Shown here piece by piece: positions 14,438-23,015 of a stretch of 64,000 nucleotides of DNA (its first letter is position 1; each line of letters opens with the position of its first letter). This DNA is from Brevibacillus fulvus (GTDB taxonomy: Bacteria > Bacillota > Bacilli > Brevibacillales > Brevibacillaceae): positions 1 to 64,000 of the forward strand of contig NZ_JAFBEB010000006.1 of NCBI RefSeq assembly GCF_016908525.1, in the 5' to 3' direction. The notes beneath the pieces are model-generated. The model saw nothing but the letters and a program-made list of their open reading frames with translations. It was not told where the DNA came from and made no database searches. Made by a program: the position numbers and the translations under genes.

Positions 14438-15490
14438 TTAGAGCAGTTTTTGGCGAAACGGCGTTGCCAGCCGAGTTGCCGTGGCCGCCTGGCAAGAAGC
14501 CAATCGCTCTTTGATTTCCTGCCGCTTGGCAATCATCTGCAAAACCGTTTGCGCAATGGTCGCGGAAAGTTGCGGATGATCGGTTAACACTAGCGATTGC
14601 GGCAAACCGAGGGAATAGGCAAAATCAAGCGATTTAAACCGATAGCCCAGGCAAACAAACGGAGTGCCGACTGCCGCGCTGATCACATTGGCGTGCAGCT
14701 TGAAGTTCACAGTGGCTGCAAACCGCCGAAGCAAGGCGGCCATAGCCGGATGGTTATACAAAGTCAAATCGAGAACGGTTTGCTGCGGCCGGCCAATTTT
14801 TTCGTACAACCGTTTGTTAGCCTCCCGGTCCGGTCCCCACATCGTAAACAAGTGCACCCGGTATCCGTGTTCAATCAATGCTTGTGCGGCAGCGGCCAAA
14901 GCATCCTCCACCTTTGCCTCATCCTGGCCATAAATTTTGTTGTAAGACGTGCCCCAATTGATGCCAATCACCCGTTCTTGACTCTGGTCAATCGCCAGTT
15001 TGGACATTGACGTTGGCAACAGCAGGCCGGGGTCGCCGCTGATCCCGTCCGGCGAGGTGCCAAGTTGCTCCATATACTGCGAGGTTAACGGACCGCGCAC
15101 CTGAAAGTAACCGGCCTCCTGCTTGATTTCCGCCAGCATCTTGCCGAAGCGAGCTTGGTCGCGGGACAAATCGGTCAGCAGTTTGCCGCTCGAATCCACC
15201 TCAATTTTGTCCAATCGATCGTGGCCCGTCCCCCAGACGAGCACACGTTTTTTTTGTTCGATCGCCCGATGCGCTACATCGAGATAACCCGGAATAAGCA
15301 GCGAGCCGCCGCCCAGCACAACGGTGTCGTATGCGGATAATTCCCGCAAATCTACTCCGGGTCTGGAAGGAATAAGCTGATAGTCGGCACTGGGCAAATA
15401 TTGCGAAGCCAGTTGCGCAAAAATGTCCCACATGAGCTCATCCCCCAAATTTCCAAAACCAAGCCAGCCAACATACAAAATTTTTCTCAT
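14438..15490 (-). CDS. Polysaccharide pyruvyl transferase-family protein
   Basis: A 350-residue protein of the CsaB/WcaK family (PF04230), which adds ketal pyruvate from phosphoenolpyruvate to sugar residues of surface polymers. Family features are LYVGWLGFGNLGDELMWD at the N-terminus, VVLGGGSLLIPG, and the late FKLHANVISAAVGTPFVCLGY block. Its start overlaps the stop of the GT4 gene (ATGA), so the two are translationally coupled. Last gene of a six-gene cluster. A pyruvylated spore-surface or cell-wall glycan is the likely product, by inference from the neighbours. Confidence 0.88.
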   Translation of the reverse strand: MRKILYVGWLGFGNLGDELMWDIFAQLASQYLPSADYQLIPSRPGVDLRELSAYDTVVLGGGSLLIPGYLDVAHRAIEQKKRVLVWGTGHDRLDKIEVDSSGKLLTDLSRDQARFGKMLAEIKQEAGYFQVRGPLTSQYMEQLGTSPDGISGDPGLLLPTSMSKLAIDQSQERVIGINWGTSYNKIYGQDEAKVEDALAAAAQALIEHGYRVHLFTMWGPDREANKRLYEKIGRPQQTVLDLTLYNHPAMAALLRRFAATVNFKLHANVISAAVGTPFVCLGYRFKSLDFAYSLGLPQSLVLTDHPQLSATIAQTVLQMIAKRQEIKERLASCQAATATRLATPFRQKLL

Positions 15491-16638
15491 GCTCTCCCTC
15501 CCTTCCCCTGCTGTCCTGTCATGACGAGCCGATAGACATCCATCAGTTCCTGTCCAATTCGTTGGATCGGAAACGTCTGGCTGATCCACTCCCGGCCGCG
15601 AGCTCCCGCATCTGCCAGCAACACCGGTTCGGCCAGCGCCTCCCGCAAACCATCGGCGAGTAATTTGATCGAGGTTTTTTGCCGGGAATCATGGTCTCCG
15701 AAATATTGCTCCCAAGCCAGAGTATAGTTGTCCGGTGTGACCAGTCCAAAAAAACCATGGTTTCCCACGGCCAAGACCGGTTTTCCGCAAGCCATCGCTT
15801 CCAGCGCCACACGGCCTGTGCCGACGATAATGGTGCTGAGGCCATAAAAGGGACGAACATCGGCTTGTTCACCAATCAACTGGATTAACGGTTTTTCAAA
15901 GGAGCGGTTGATCGATTGGGCGATCGACTGTATCCGCTTGAATTCCGCGCCAGCCCCGACAATTAGCAAATGAAGATGGCTGATGTCGGCAGCGATACTT
16001 TTCACCGCGCGCATGACCATATCACAAACGGTTGCTTTGCCCCAGGCCAGACGACTGACGTAGGTGATAATCGTAGCGTCATCGGTCAGCTGCAATTCGC
16101 CTTTGATTTTGGCCGCTTCTTCCGCCGAGACCGGTGCAAACGAAGCAGGATCGATCCCATTCGGAATGACTTGGGAGACAATCTGCGCTTTTTGCCAAAA
16201 TCGCTGGACCGGCTTGCTTACGCTGATCGCGGCATCGCTCATTTGTGCCAGTTTGATTGCCTCCGCCCGGGGATAGTAGGTGCCGTGCAAAGTAAACACG
16301 ACTGGCACCCCCTGTTGTTTGGCAGCCGCTGCCGCCAGCAATCCCGAAGGAGTTTGATGAACATGCACCACATCAATGTTGGCCTGCCTGATCAGATCCC
16401 CGAACCGTTTGATGGTGGGAGAATGATCCGCCGGCAAAAGATTTAGCTGGCTGTCTGTCAGGTGTACCTGAAAGCCCGCATTGACAAATGCTTCGCGGAA
16501 CGGTCCATCGGCTCCCAGGTAATACAATTCACCGCCTAGCTCCCGCAAAACTTTGCTTAAACTCAGCACATGTGTTTCCGTACCGCCCATATCCAAGCTA
16601 TCCATAACCATCAAGATTCGAGCTGGGCTTTCAAGCAT
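15487..16638 (-). CDS. Glycosyltransferase family 4 (GT-B)
   Basis: A 383-residue GT-B enzyme that moves a sugar from a nucleotide donor to a polymer. The N-terminus (MDSLDMGGTETHVLSLSKVL) is the acceptor domain with the GGTE loop. VVHVHQTPSG and VIPNGID lie in the middle. The C-terminal donor domain ends with GRVALEAMACGKPVLAVG, where the E-x7-E motif is altered. The ATG at 16638 follows GGGGG by 7 bases. It is 4 bases from the GT2 gene and overlaps the pyruvyl transferase gene. Donor and acceptor are unknown. Confidence 0.9.
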   Translation of the reverse strand: MLESPARILMVMDSLDMGGTETHVLSLSKVLRELGGELYYLGADGPFREAFVNAGFQVHLTDSQLNLLPADHSPTIKRFGDLIRQANIDVVHVHQTPSGLLAAAAAKQQGVPVVFTLHGTYYPRAEAIKLAQMSDAAISVSKPVQRFWQKAQIVSQVIPNGIDPASFAPVSAEEAAKIKGELQLTDDATIITYVSRLAWGKATVCDMVMRAVKSIAADISHLHLLIVGAGAEFKRIQSIAQSINRSFEKPLIQLIGEQADVRPFYGLSTIIVGTGRVALEAMACGKPVLAVGNHGFFGLVTPDNYTLAWEQYFGDHDSRQKTSIKLLADGLREALAEPVLLADAGARGREWISQTFPIQRIGQELMDVYRLVMTGQQGKGGRA

Positions 16639-16642
16639 GGCA

Positions 16643-17350
16643 TTACCCCCTTTTTTTTCCGTAATAAATGCGCGACCTTTGGTTTTCGTGACGCCGGTAA
16701 TAGTACAGAACTTCCGGCACATTCTCAATTTTTGCTTTGGCATTCAAACACTTCACAATAAACTCGTAGTCTTCCGCTCCGCCGATTCTTCTCGTCGGAC
16801 CGCCGATTTGGTCGAACAAGCTGCCGTGAAACAAGATCGTTCCATGGCAGACACAATGGCCGCCGTTGGCATAAACCCGCGCTATTTCATCGCCATATTT
16901 GATCCATGATGCCGTTTTTTTCACGCTCGGCTCCTGGTCAGAGAAATAGGCGTAATTGCTGCCAACCAACTGAATTTGCGGATGGTCCCGCAAAAATTGC
17001 ACCTGTTTTTGCAGCCTTTGCGGATCCGAGTAATCATCGGAATCCTGGACAGCGATAAACTCCCCGTTCGCGAGAAAAAAACCGGTCGTCAACGCTCCGG
17101 AAAAACCGACATTGCGGGGCAAGGGGAGCAACAGCAAAGATTGATCGGGCGTAAATTGACCACGATTTTGCTCGAGCCATTGTTCCACTACTTGCACCGA
17201 ATTGTCCGTAGACGCATCATCGACAAAAATAATTTCCCAATGGGGGTATGACTGATTGAGCAAACTGTCCAAACATTCGGTCAGATAGGGAGCTCTGTTA
17301 TAATTCGTAATTACGATGCTGACCAGTCCTTTCGTTCTGGCTCGCTCCAT
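16643..17350 (-). CDS. Glycosyltransferase family 2 (GT-A)
   Basis: A 235-residue GT-A enzyme. It has SIVITNYNRAPYLTECLDSL at the N-terminus, IIFVDDASTDNS, and the metal-binding block VQDSDDYSDP (DxD-like) near residue 103. The acid EDYEF near residue 200 is in the usual position for the catalytic base. There is no membrane segment, so it is a soluble or peripheral enzyme acting on the cytoplasmic face. It lies 13 bases after the tandem glycosyltransferase gene and 4 bases before the GT4 gene. Confidence 0.9.
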   Translation of the reverse strand: MERARTKGLVSIVITNYNRAPYLTECLDSLLNQSYPHWEIIFVDDASTDNSVQVVEQWLEQNRGQFTPDQSLLLLPLPRNVGFSGALTTGFFLANGEFIAVQDSDDYSDPQRLQKQVQFLRDHPQIQLVGSNYAYFSDQEPSVKKTASWIKYGDEIARVYANGGHCVCHGTILFHGSLFDQIGGPTRRIGGAEDYEFIVKCLNAKAKIENVPEVLYYYRRHENQRSRIYYGKKRG

Positions 17351-17363
17351 GTTTCCACACCAC

Positions 17364-18881
17364 CTAATGCTCCAGAATGCCGTAAACTTCCTGTTTTTTA
17401 TAAAAATACTGGAACGCCTCCATATGATCTCCGACGATCTGTTCCGCCGCCAGGGACAGCGTGTCGACCGTCAAATGTTTTTCTGGGCGAAAGCGATTCA
17501 GCCGATCAATTTCGACGCGATGCGCATGTGAAATGGCACAACCCGCCAACGACAGCGCCGTTTGTGCCAGCGGCGGGCAGATCAGCCGGGGCCAGCCAAT
17601 CGCCTCCAACGCGTTTTTGTTTAATCCGAACGGAACGGTTAACATGGAACTCACCCCAAGATCCGTTCGGCCAATCAGGGCATTCAGCGCATAACGCGCT
17701 GCCAAGCTGGTTGTTTTGGCGATATGTGCCGGCGGATAATAGTTGGTATCATTTAAGGCAAGATCGATTCCTTGTGACAGCGCCAGCGCGAACGGATACA
17801 AGTCGCTGGCGGGAATGGCAAAATCGGCGTCAACGAACAGCAGCAACTCTCCCGTGGCATACTTCGCGCCGAGCGCTCGACCGCAATCGACGCCCAAAGG
17901 AACAGAAAGCTCCAGCGTGCTGGCGCCCGCCTGCCGGGCCAATGCCGCCGTCTGGTCTGTTGAACCGTTTGCCACCACAATGATTTCCGCTGGTTCGATC
18001 TGAGCCGCTTCCCCGATGACTTGCTGAATCGTCGCTGCTTCATTGCAAGCCGGGATGATGACTGACAGCCTTTTTCCTTGGTAAAGCTCTCGGCGGACAA
18101 AGCTGCGCCCTTGTTGAAAAGAGAATGAAAGTGCGGCCGGATTGCGTTCCAGTCGATTGATCCATGCCCGCTTTCTTCCCCCATCTGAAAAGGCTCCGCG
18201 CGGCGGCAAGTGTCCAATCACCGCCAAATGATCGCCGATCAGTTCCTTTTCATACGCAGACAACTCCGTATGCAGGCAGCCGTACAACCGGGGAGAGTAT
18301 GGCTTCGCCCTGCCTAGATCGATCATTTGGGAAACGACAGACAGGCCGCTGTTGCATAACTTATAGTGAAACGCTGCTGGATTTGCCAAATGCGCCTCGC
18401 CGATGCGCTGCACTGCCTCTTTGGTTAAAGCGAAGGGAGCCAGATAGAGAGAAGCGGTCTGCAACTGCATGCTGCCGGTCAACCCGTTCAGCAACTGGCC
18501 CCATGCTTGCACAAGCAATTTACGCCCAGCGTTGCGCCGATGATCCTCTTTGGCCAACACAGCATCGGCCTGTTGATACAAGATCGGCATCAAAAACCGT
18601 TGCAACGCCGCTTGGTCCCATTCGTCATCTGTGGGTATAAAGAGCAGGGTGTTGCCCGTCGCTCTTTTGGCGCCAACTGTCCAGCCCATAAACAAGCGGA
18701 AAGGCTGCTCGATCACCTGGACGCGAGGATCGCTTTTCCACTCCTCTCTCGCCTGATCGGGCTTCGGGGTGACAAAAATCACCTCCGCTGGGTCCAGCCG
18801 CAAACAATTGGCAATAAGCTTGCTGGTACGCGTATTTTCTGCTGTATGCAGCACAATGACAGACAAGCGCTTTCTGTTCAT
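17364..18881 (-). CDS. Two-domain glycosyltransferase (tandem GT2-like)
   Basis: A 505-residue protein with two GT-A-like halves. The N-terminal half (about 1-250) begins RLSVIVLHTAEN and has PTDDEWDQ where a DxD would be, but it lacks the usual VDDGSxD motif, so it may be inactive. The C-terminal half starts RLSVIIPACNEAATIQQV and has VVANGSTDQT and VDADFAIP, giving a normal metal-binding site. The ATG at 18881 follows AAGGGTG; an upstream GTG overlaps that ribosome binding site. It lies 14 bases after a tiny beta-rich protein gene. Confidence 0.85.
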   Translation of the reverse strand: MNRKRLSVIVLHTAENTRTSKLIANCLRLDPAEVIFVTPKPDQAREEWKSDPRVQVIEQPFRLFMGWTVGAKRATGNTLLFIPTDDEWDQAALQRFLMPILYQQADAVLAKEDHRRNAGRKLLVQAWGQLLNGLTGSMQLQTASLYLAPFALTKEAVQRIGEAHLANPAAFHYKLCNSGLSVVSQMIDLGRAKPYSPRLYGCLHTELSAYEKELIGDHLAVIGHLPPRGAFSDGGRKRAWINRLERNPAALSFSFQQGRSFVRRELYQGKRLSVIIPACNEAATIQQVIGEAAQIEPAEIIVVANGSTDQTAALARQAGASTLELSVPLGVDCGRALGAKYATGELLLFVDADFAIPASDLYPFALALSQGIDLALNDTNYYPPAHIAKTTSLAARYALNALIGRTDLGVSSMLTVPFGLNKNALEAIGWPRLICPPLAQTALSLAGCAISHAHRVEIDRLNRFRPEKHLTVDTLSLAAEQIVGDHMEAFQYFYKKQEVYGILEH

Positions 18882-18895
18882 TTTATACAACACCC

Positions 18896-19099
18896 TTAAA
18901 CGGCTCGGACATAAGTGACGTTCGCCAACTGGAAAACGACTTCTTGTCCATTGCCATAGCCGTAACCGACTGCCCCGGCTGTCTGCACCGTCAGGCTGTC
19001 TGCCTGCACATCGGTCAACACTCCGGTCACGACCTGCAATTCTGTCACCACTTCGACCGTACTGCCGATCAAGTCCCGCAATTCTTCCGCAAATGTCAT
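18896..19099 (-). CDS. Tiny beta-barrel protein, DUF2642-like
   Basis: A 67-residue protein with the layout LIGSTVEVVT...GVLTDVQADSLTVQT...VVFQLANVTYVRAV, which resembles the Sm-like small barrel of DUF2642 proteins such as YuzF and relatives associated with spore coats. Family assignment is by pattern only. A Gly/Tyr loop (GAVGYGYGNG) interrupts the last strands. AGGAGG lies 9 bases before the ATG at 19099. It is second in the glycosyltransferase operon, 13 bases after a gene whose C-terminus has the same layout. Confidence 0.7.
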   Translation of the reverse strand: MTFAEELRDLIGSTVEVVTELQVVTGVLTDVQADSLTVQTAGAVGYGYGNGQEVVFQLANVTYVRAV

Positions 19100-19112
19100 C
19101 GGTTCATTCCTC

Positions 19113-19490
19113 CTAACCTGCTTGAATGGAAACGATTTTGTCCACCGGGAGATACACATGCGTTCCCGACGATTCTTCGATTTTCACGTAATCCTGTCCG
19201 ACTTTTTGCAGCAAACCTGTAATGGCGCCCGCATTCGTCCCTATTTCAACTTCCTGTTCAAGATAGCACCGCAGCACTTGGCGGAACGGTGAACAGGAAT
19301 TCGCCAGCGCTCGTTGAAGGAAGCAGGCAAATTCCGGGGAATACAATTCTTCGCGCAACAAATGGCGAATCGTCTTGCCGTTGCCAGCTTCCGCTTCACA
19401 GGGTTGCTCATCGGGCTTGGAACGCCGCAGCAACTGCGCCAGCCCGGCAAAGTACTCGCGAAGTTCTTTGTCATTGACGTAAACCTTCAT
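19113..19490 (-). CDS. Small protein with a C-terminal DUF2642-like barrel
   Basis: A 125-residue protein that heads the glycosyltransferase operon. The N-terminal 75 residues are helical and charged, with single cysteines (PCEAEAGN, FACFLQ). The last 50 residues (VEIGTNAGAITGLLQKVGQDYVKIEE, ending VYLPVDKIVSIQ) follow the same strand pattern as the next gene product. GAGGAGGG precedes the ATG. The two proteins may form a scaffold for the spore- or cell-surface glycan made by the downstream enzymes. That role is inferred from position only. Confidence 0.7.
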   Translation of the reverse strand: MKVYVNDKELREYFAGLAQLLRRSKPDEQPCEAEAGNGKTIRHLLREELYSPEFACFLQRALANSCSPFRQVLRCYLEQEVEIGTNAGAITGLLQKVGQDYVKIEESSGTHVYLPVDKIVSIQAG

Positions 19491-19627
19491 GCAAGTCCCT
19501 CCTCTAATTTTGTTTAATAACGGTTTACTTTGACAATGTATACGAAAACGAGAAGCTATGACTCTGGCAATTGTCTAAGTTTGCCGAAAAATACACCATT
19601 GTCTGATGCAGAATCGCTGCACGGCAA

Positions 19628-19662
19628 CAAAAAAACAGCTTGCCCTCCTTGGACAAGCTGTT
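19628..19662 (-). terminator. terminator after the 302-residue protein gene
   Basis: AACAGCTTG and CAAGCTGTT form a 9-bp stem with an 11-base loop. On the minus strand it is followed by a run of seven T. Confidence 0.9.
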
Positions 19663-19675
19663 TCTCCTGTGCCTG

Positions 19676-20584
19676 TTACTCTTTGCGCCGCTTTACTTGC
19701 TGTTCAAGCATCACGTCGACCAAGAGCATTTCCTGCAATGGATCGTGCGGATCGGCCGTCAGCAGCGCCGCGACGGCAGCAATCGCTGACTTCACCGTGT
19801 GATACGAATAGTAAGCGTCTCGTTCGGCATCGTCAGACAGGGATAGATCGGACATATCGTGGATCGGATAAGGAAAATCATTCTGCAAGCCGGCGCGATC
19901 AAGGACGATTAACGCCTGTTTGATCGCCAGCAGCGCGGCACTGACACTGATCCCGTACTCTTTTCGCAACTCATCCCACACCTGAAAAGCCGATCGCTCC
20001 ACGCGCTCCATGTTGGCGCGAATGTAGACGCCACTCTTCCGCCCCTCCTTCAGCAGCCAGTCGACGAGAATATCACTGCGCGGCGGAAAGGCGTACACTT
20101 GCAATTTCAATTCCAGCTCTGACGGAAAATCTTTGGCAAAACGGGCATCTGCCAACGACATTTCATAACGGCGCGAAGGATGACCCGGCACCGTGACAAA
20201 CACCGTCTCCGCGCGAATCGCGGTAATCTGCAGTTTCGTTCTCGCCGGAATCCGCGCTTGCGGCGCTTTCTCTCTGCGAATATTGCCGGGAATCAACTCT
20301 GTTCCAAACAAATGATACTCCAGCGGCGAATCGATCCACGGGATCGGCTCCCGCGCCAAAATCTCGTACGTGCCGGAAAAGGTGATCCACTCATTGGGTC
20401 TTCCTTGAAACCGGACGAGCACCTGGTGGCGTTCGTCTTCCGGTGCCATCTCTTCCACCCATTGAGCAGGTTCGGGCGTAAGCCATTTATGTTCAACCAG
20501 GAAACAGTCGGTTAAGCCGAGACGCTCGAGCAATTCCCGTTTGTTTACGCGTTCATAACCGACTCGATAGATGCGATTTTTCAA
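19676..20584 (-). CDS. Unrecognised 302-residue cytoplasmic protein
   Basis: I do not recognise the family. The N-terminal part (1-170) looks beta-rich and binding-like (LVRFQGRPNEWITFSG; TKLQITAIRAETVFVTVPG). The C-terminal part is helical with acidic patches (MSDLSLSDDAERDAYYSYHT) and ends in a basic tail (KRRKE). No signal peptide, membrane segment or Cys cluster is present. It has a terminator directly behind it and lies between the thiamine genes and the glycosyltransferase operon on the same strand. Codon use looks like that of its neighbours. Confidence 0.75.
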   Translation of the reverse strand: MKNRIYRVGYERVNKRELLERLGLTDCFLVEHKWLTPEPAQWVEEMAPEDERHQVLVRFQGRPNEWITFSGTYEILAREPIPWIDSPLEYHLFGTELIPGNIRREKAPQARIPARTKLQITAIRAETVFVTVPGHPSRRYEMSLADARFAKDFPSELELKLQVYAFPPRSDILVDWLLKEGRKSGVYIRANMERVERSAFQVWDELRKEYGISVSAALLAIKQALIVLDRAGLQNDFPYPIHDMSDLSLSDDAERDAYYSYHTVKSAIAAVAALLTADPHDPLQEMLLVDVMLEQQVKRRKE

Positions 20585-20612
20585 TGTCTTCGCCCCCCTT
20601 CTTCCTGTCTGT

Positions 20613-21302
20613 TTATCGGGTTTGCGCTTCGATTTGCTGCAGCTGCGAACGCACTTCTGCGCTCAACGTCCGGGCAGCTTGCCTCGGGGATTCTGCCCGG
20701 GTAATCGCCGAGATCACAGCGATGCCATCTGCTCCCGCTTGCAGAACAGAAGCAGCATTGCCAAGATGAATCCCGCCGATGCCGACAATCGGCAATCGCT
20801 CTCCAACAGCGCGGCGAATGTCGGCTAAACCATTCGGACCAATCGGTTCACCGGCATCCGGTTTGGAAGCTGTCGCGTACATCGCTCCGACCCCCAGGTA
20901 ATCGGCCCCGCCCTGTTGGGCAGCCACCGCCTCTGACACGGTTCCGGCAGAAACACCGATCAAGCAGTTGTCTCCGACCAGCTTTTTCACCTCGGACAGC
21001 GGCATGTCATCTTGCCCCACGTGGATTCCATCGGCCTTTAGGTCGACGGCAAGCTGAACATCGTCGTTGACAAAAAAGAGAGCGTTGTGCTCCCGACATA
21101 GTGCCTGCATCTGGCGGGCAAGCTGTATCCGTTCCGATTCGCTCAGGCGGCTGCCTTTATCGCGAAATTGCACAAGACCGACCCCGCCAGCTAGCGCCTC
21201 CCCGGTAATCTGGAGCGTCTTCTCCGCCGAAAAGTCGCAATCCTGACTGCCAATGACCAAATACACTTGCAGTTTTTGACGCAACGAGTCGCGTTGTTTC
21301 AT
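20613..21302 (-). CDS. thiE: Thiamine phosphate synthase
   Basis: ThiE joins hydroxymethylpyrimidine diphosphate and thiazole phosphate carboxylate to form thiamine monophosphate. The 229-residue TIM barrel shows the expected blocks: GVGLVQFRDKG near residue 39, FVNDDVQLA, HVGQDDMP, GADYLGVGAMYATASKPDAG (phosphate-binding loop) and VGIGGIHLGN. The ATG at 21302 lies 7 bases after the tenI stop and is preceded by AAGGA at very short spacing, with GGGG further up, so the start is slightly uncertain. No TPP riboswitch is visible in front of this operon. Confidence 0.93.
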   Translation of the reverse strand: MKQRDSLRQKLQVYLVIGSQDCDFSAEKTLQITGEALAGGVGLVQFRDKGSRLSESERIQLARQMQALCREHNALFFVNDDVQLAVDLKADGIHVGQDDMPLSEVKKLVGDNCLIGVSAGTVSEAVAAQQGGADYLGVGAMYATASKPDAGEPIGPNGLADIRRAVGERLPIVGIGGIHLGNAASVLQAGADGIAVISAITRAESPRQAARTLSAEVRSQLQQIEAQTR

Positions 21303-21309
21303 TTCCTTA

Positions 21310-21927
21310 TTATACCCCTTTCTGATCGAGAGCCCTCCGGTAAGCACTCGCCGCTTTCTCCGGATTGTCCGCTGACGTAATTCCCGAGAGCACCGCGATG
21401 CCGGCGCAGCCGGTTGCCATGACCTCTGCTACATTTTCCGGCCGGATGCCGCCGATCGCAATAACCGGCAGCGAGAGAGCGCCGGCGATTTGCGCCAATT
21501 CGGCCGTACCGCGCGGAGCCAAGTCCGGCTTGGAGCGACTGTCATAGATATGGCCATAAAACAAGTAATCTACTTCCTGTTGCGCAACCTGCACCGCTTC
21601 CGCCCAGGAATGCACGGACCGCCCAATCCATTGCTCCGGCGGCAATACGCGTCTGGCGGCTTGCGGTGGCAAGCTGTGATAGGCCAGATGCGCTCCACCG
21701 CAATGACAGGCAGCAGCCACGTCCACCCGGTCATTGACGATGATTCGTTCGCGCGGGAAAACGGCGGCGATCTGCTCTACCCAGTCCGCCAATTCCGCTG
21801 CAGTGCGCTGTTTTTCGCGAATGTGCACATAATCAATCCCGCCTTGATAAGCCGCTTTGACGACTTCCAGCAGAACCGGCAGCGATTGGGTTCCGCTGCT
21901 GACCATATGTAAAGACGGTTTACGCAT
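21310..21927 (-). CDS. tenI: Thiazole tautomerase TenI-like
   Basis: A 205-residue ThiE paralogue. TenI aromatises the thiazole intermediate of thiamine synthesis. DYVHIREK, VNDRVDVA, IGRSVHSWAEAVQ and especially the FYGHIYDSRSKPDLAPRG loop resemble Bacillus TenI rather than ThiE. The start at 21927 overlaps the preceding gene by 8 bases; an ATG 12 bases further up (21939) is an alternative. It precedes thiE with a 7-base gap. The other thiazole genes (thiO, thiS, thiG) are not in the window. Confidence 0.88.
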   Translation of the reverse strand: MRKPSLHMVSSGTQSLPVLLEVVKAAYQGGIDYVHIREKQRTAAELADWVEQIAAVFPRERIIVNDRVDVAAACHCGGAHLAYHSLPPQAARRVLPPEQWIGRSVHSWAEAVQVAQQEVDYLFYGHIYDSRSKPDLAPRGTAELAQIAGALSLPVIAIGGIRPENVAEVMATGCAGIAVLSGITSADNPEKAASAYRRALDQKGV

Positions 21928-22279
21928 TGGTCTGTTCATCTGCCCCGCCTGTTTGCTCCAAGGCCCGAATACATTCCTCGATCCAGACAGCGAGCTTGCC
22001 GTCCTCTGCGGCACGAGGCAACACCTCATGCAGAAGTTTGCGTAAAAAGTAGCAATCGGCAAAGGAAAGCGTCAGCACCACTTCCTGCGGCGCTCGGGTC
22101 TGCTCTTGCAAAGCAGTCACACCGGAAAGCAGCGAAGCGGCGATCGATTCGACCCGCTCCTGAAGCGAATGATTTTCCTTTAATTCGTCATAACAGCCAT
22201 CAAACAGACGGCATAATATCAAGAATGCTTGCGTTGAAAACCTTACCTGCTGTTGTAAAGGCTGTTGTTGCGTCAACAT
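21920..22279 (-). CDS. Small helical protein of unknown function, first gene before tenI-thiE
   Basis: A 119-residue, mostly helical, acidic protein with a Gln-rich start (LTQQQPLQQQ) and no recognised domain. A cysteine-containing stretch (ILCRLFDGCYDEL) and a Leu-rich centre suggest a small helical bundle. GGAGGGG precedes the ATG. Its 3' end overlaps tenI, so the three genes form one transcript behind an extended -10 promoter. A link to thiamine metabolism is suggested only by this coupling. Confidence 0.7.
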   Translation of the reverse strand: MLTQQQPLQQQVRFSTQAFLILCRLFDGCYDELKENHSLQERVESIAASLLSGVTALQEQTRAPQEVVLTLSFADCYFLRKLLHEVLPRAAEDGKLAVWIEECIRALEQTGGADEQTNA

Positions 22280-22305
22280 GGTCCCCTCCTGACTGTGGTT
22301 TGACC

Positions 22306-22314
22306 ATTATACCA
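22306..22314 (-). promoter_or_regulatory. extended -10 promoter of the tenI-thiE operon
   Basis: TGGTATAAT on the minus strand is an extended -10 (TGnTATAAT) about 27 bases before the first gene, with no clear -35. The leader is too short to hold a TPP riboswitch. Confidence 0.6.
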
Positions 22315-22366
22315 TTTTTTTGGCAGAATGCGTGAGGGACGCCGTTTTAAAAACTGTAAGACACAC

Positions 22367-22398
22367 AAAAAAACGGGTCAGCTTTCGGCTGCCCGTTG
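22367..22398 (-). terminator. terminator of the Ser/Asp-rich lipoprotein gene
   Basis: On the minus strand AACGGGCAGC pairs with GCTGACCCGTT with a bulge, enclosing a CGAAA loop, and is followed by a T-run. Confidence 0.8.
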
Positions 22399-22475
22399 AA
22401 GATTTTTTGGGGGAATAATGGGTGTTTCGGTAAAGAGGGTCGTACTGAGAATAAAAGTACTACACGTTGTTGCAA

Positions 22476-22880
22476 TTAAGAACCGGATTTCTCCGTGCTG
22501 TCATCAGATGTTCCAGCGGAATCGCCAGAAGTGTTGCTGCTGTCTTGCGCATCACTCTGTGTTGAATCGGCATCGGTCTTGGAATCGGATGAGTCGCTGG
22601 AAACCGAGCTGTCCGAACTGGTCGCATCGCTGTTGCTATCGCTCGCACCCGTTGCATCGGCAGCACCGGATTTGTCAGCGGAATCTGCACTGTCAGCCGC
22701 ATCACTGTCAGTCGATTGACTGTCGGTTGATTCCGTTGAAGTCGATTGATCGGTCGTTGTCGTGCTTTCTTGCTGACTCTCAGTTGCTGGTTGCGGATTG
22801 CTGCTTTCTCCGTTGGAACAAGCAACCAAGCTGCCGGAAAGCAATAAAGCTGTTAAGCTAAGGCCAAGCCATTTTTTCAT
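22476..22880 (-). CDS. Ser/Asp/Thr-rich low-complexity lipoprotein
   Basis: A 134-residue secreted lipoprotein. A typical signal peptide (KKWLGLSLTALLLSG) ends in the lipobox LVAC-S at about residue 20. Everything after it is low-complexity Ser, Asp, Thr, Ala and Gly with no aromatic residues, so it is expected to be unfolded, very acidic and extended in the cell wall. AAAGGGG lies 9 bases before the ATG at 22880. It has its own terminator and lies behind a two-component system. Function unknown; a wall-spanning linker or ion-binding role is possible. Confidence 0.82.
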   Translation of the reverse strand: MKKWLGLSLTALLLSGSLVACSNGESSNPQPATESQQESTTTTDQSTSTESTDSQSTDSDAADSADSADKSGAADATGASDSNSDATSSDSSVSSDSSDSKTDADSTQSDAQDSSNTSGDSAGTSDDSTEKSGS

Positions 22881-23015
22881 TGTAGTAAACCCCTTTCCAT
22901 ACTCTTTCGTTCGTGTGGTCTCTCGCGGCCACAACTACATAGTAAAGGGGAAACATAATCAATCTGTGTGCAAAAAGGGAAAAAACAATGAGCAAAGTAT
23001 GAAAAATTTATGACC

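Noticed and set aside
22280-22340. Possible TPP riboswitch before the thiamine genes
   Set aside because: The promoter lies only about 30 bases before the first gene, and no THI-box motifs (such as CUGAGA) were seen.
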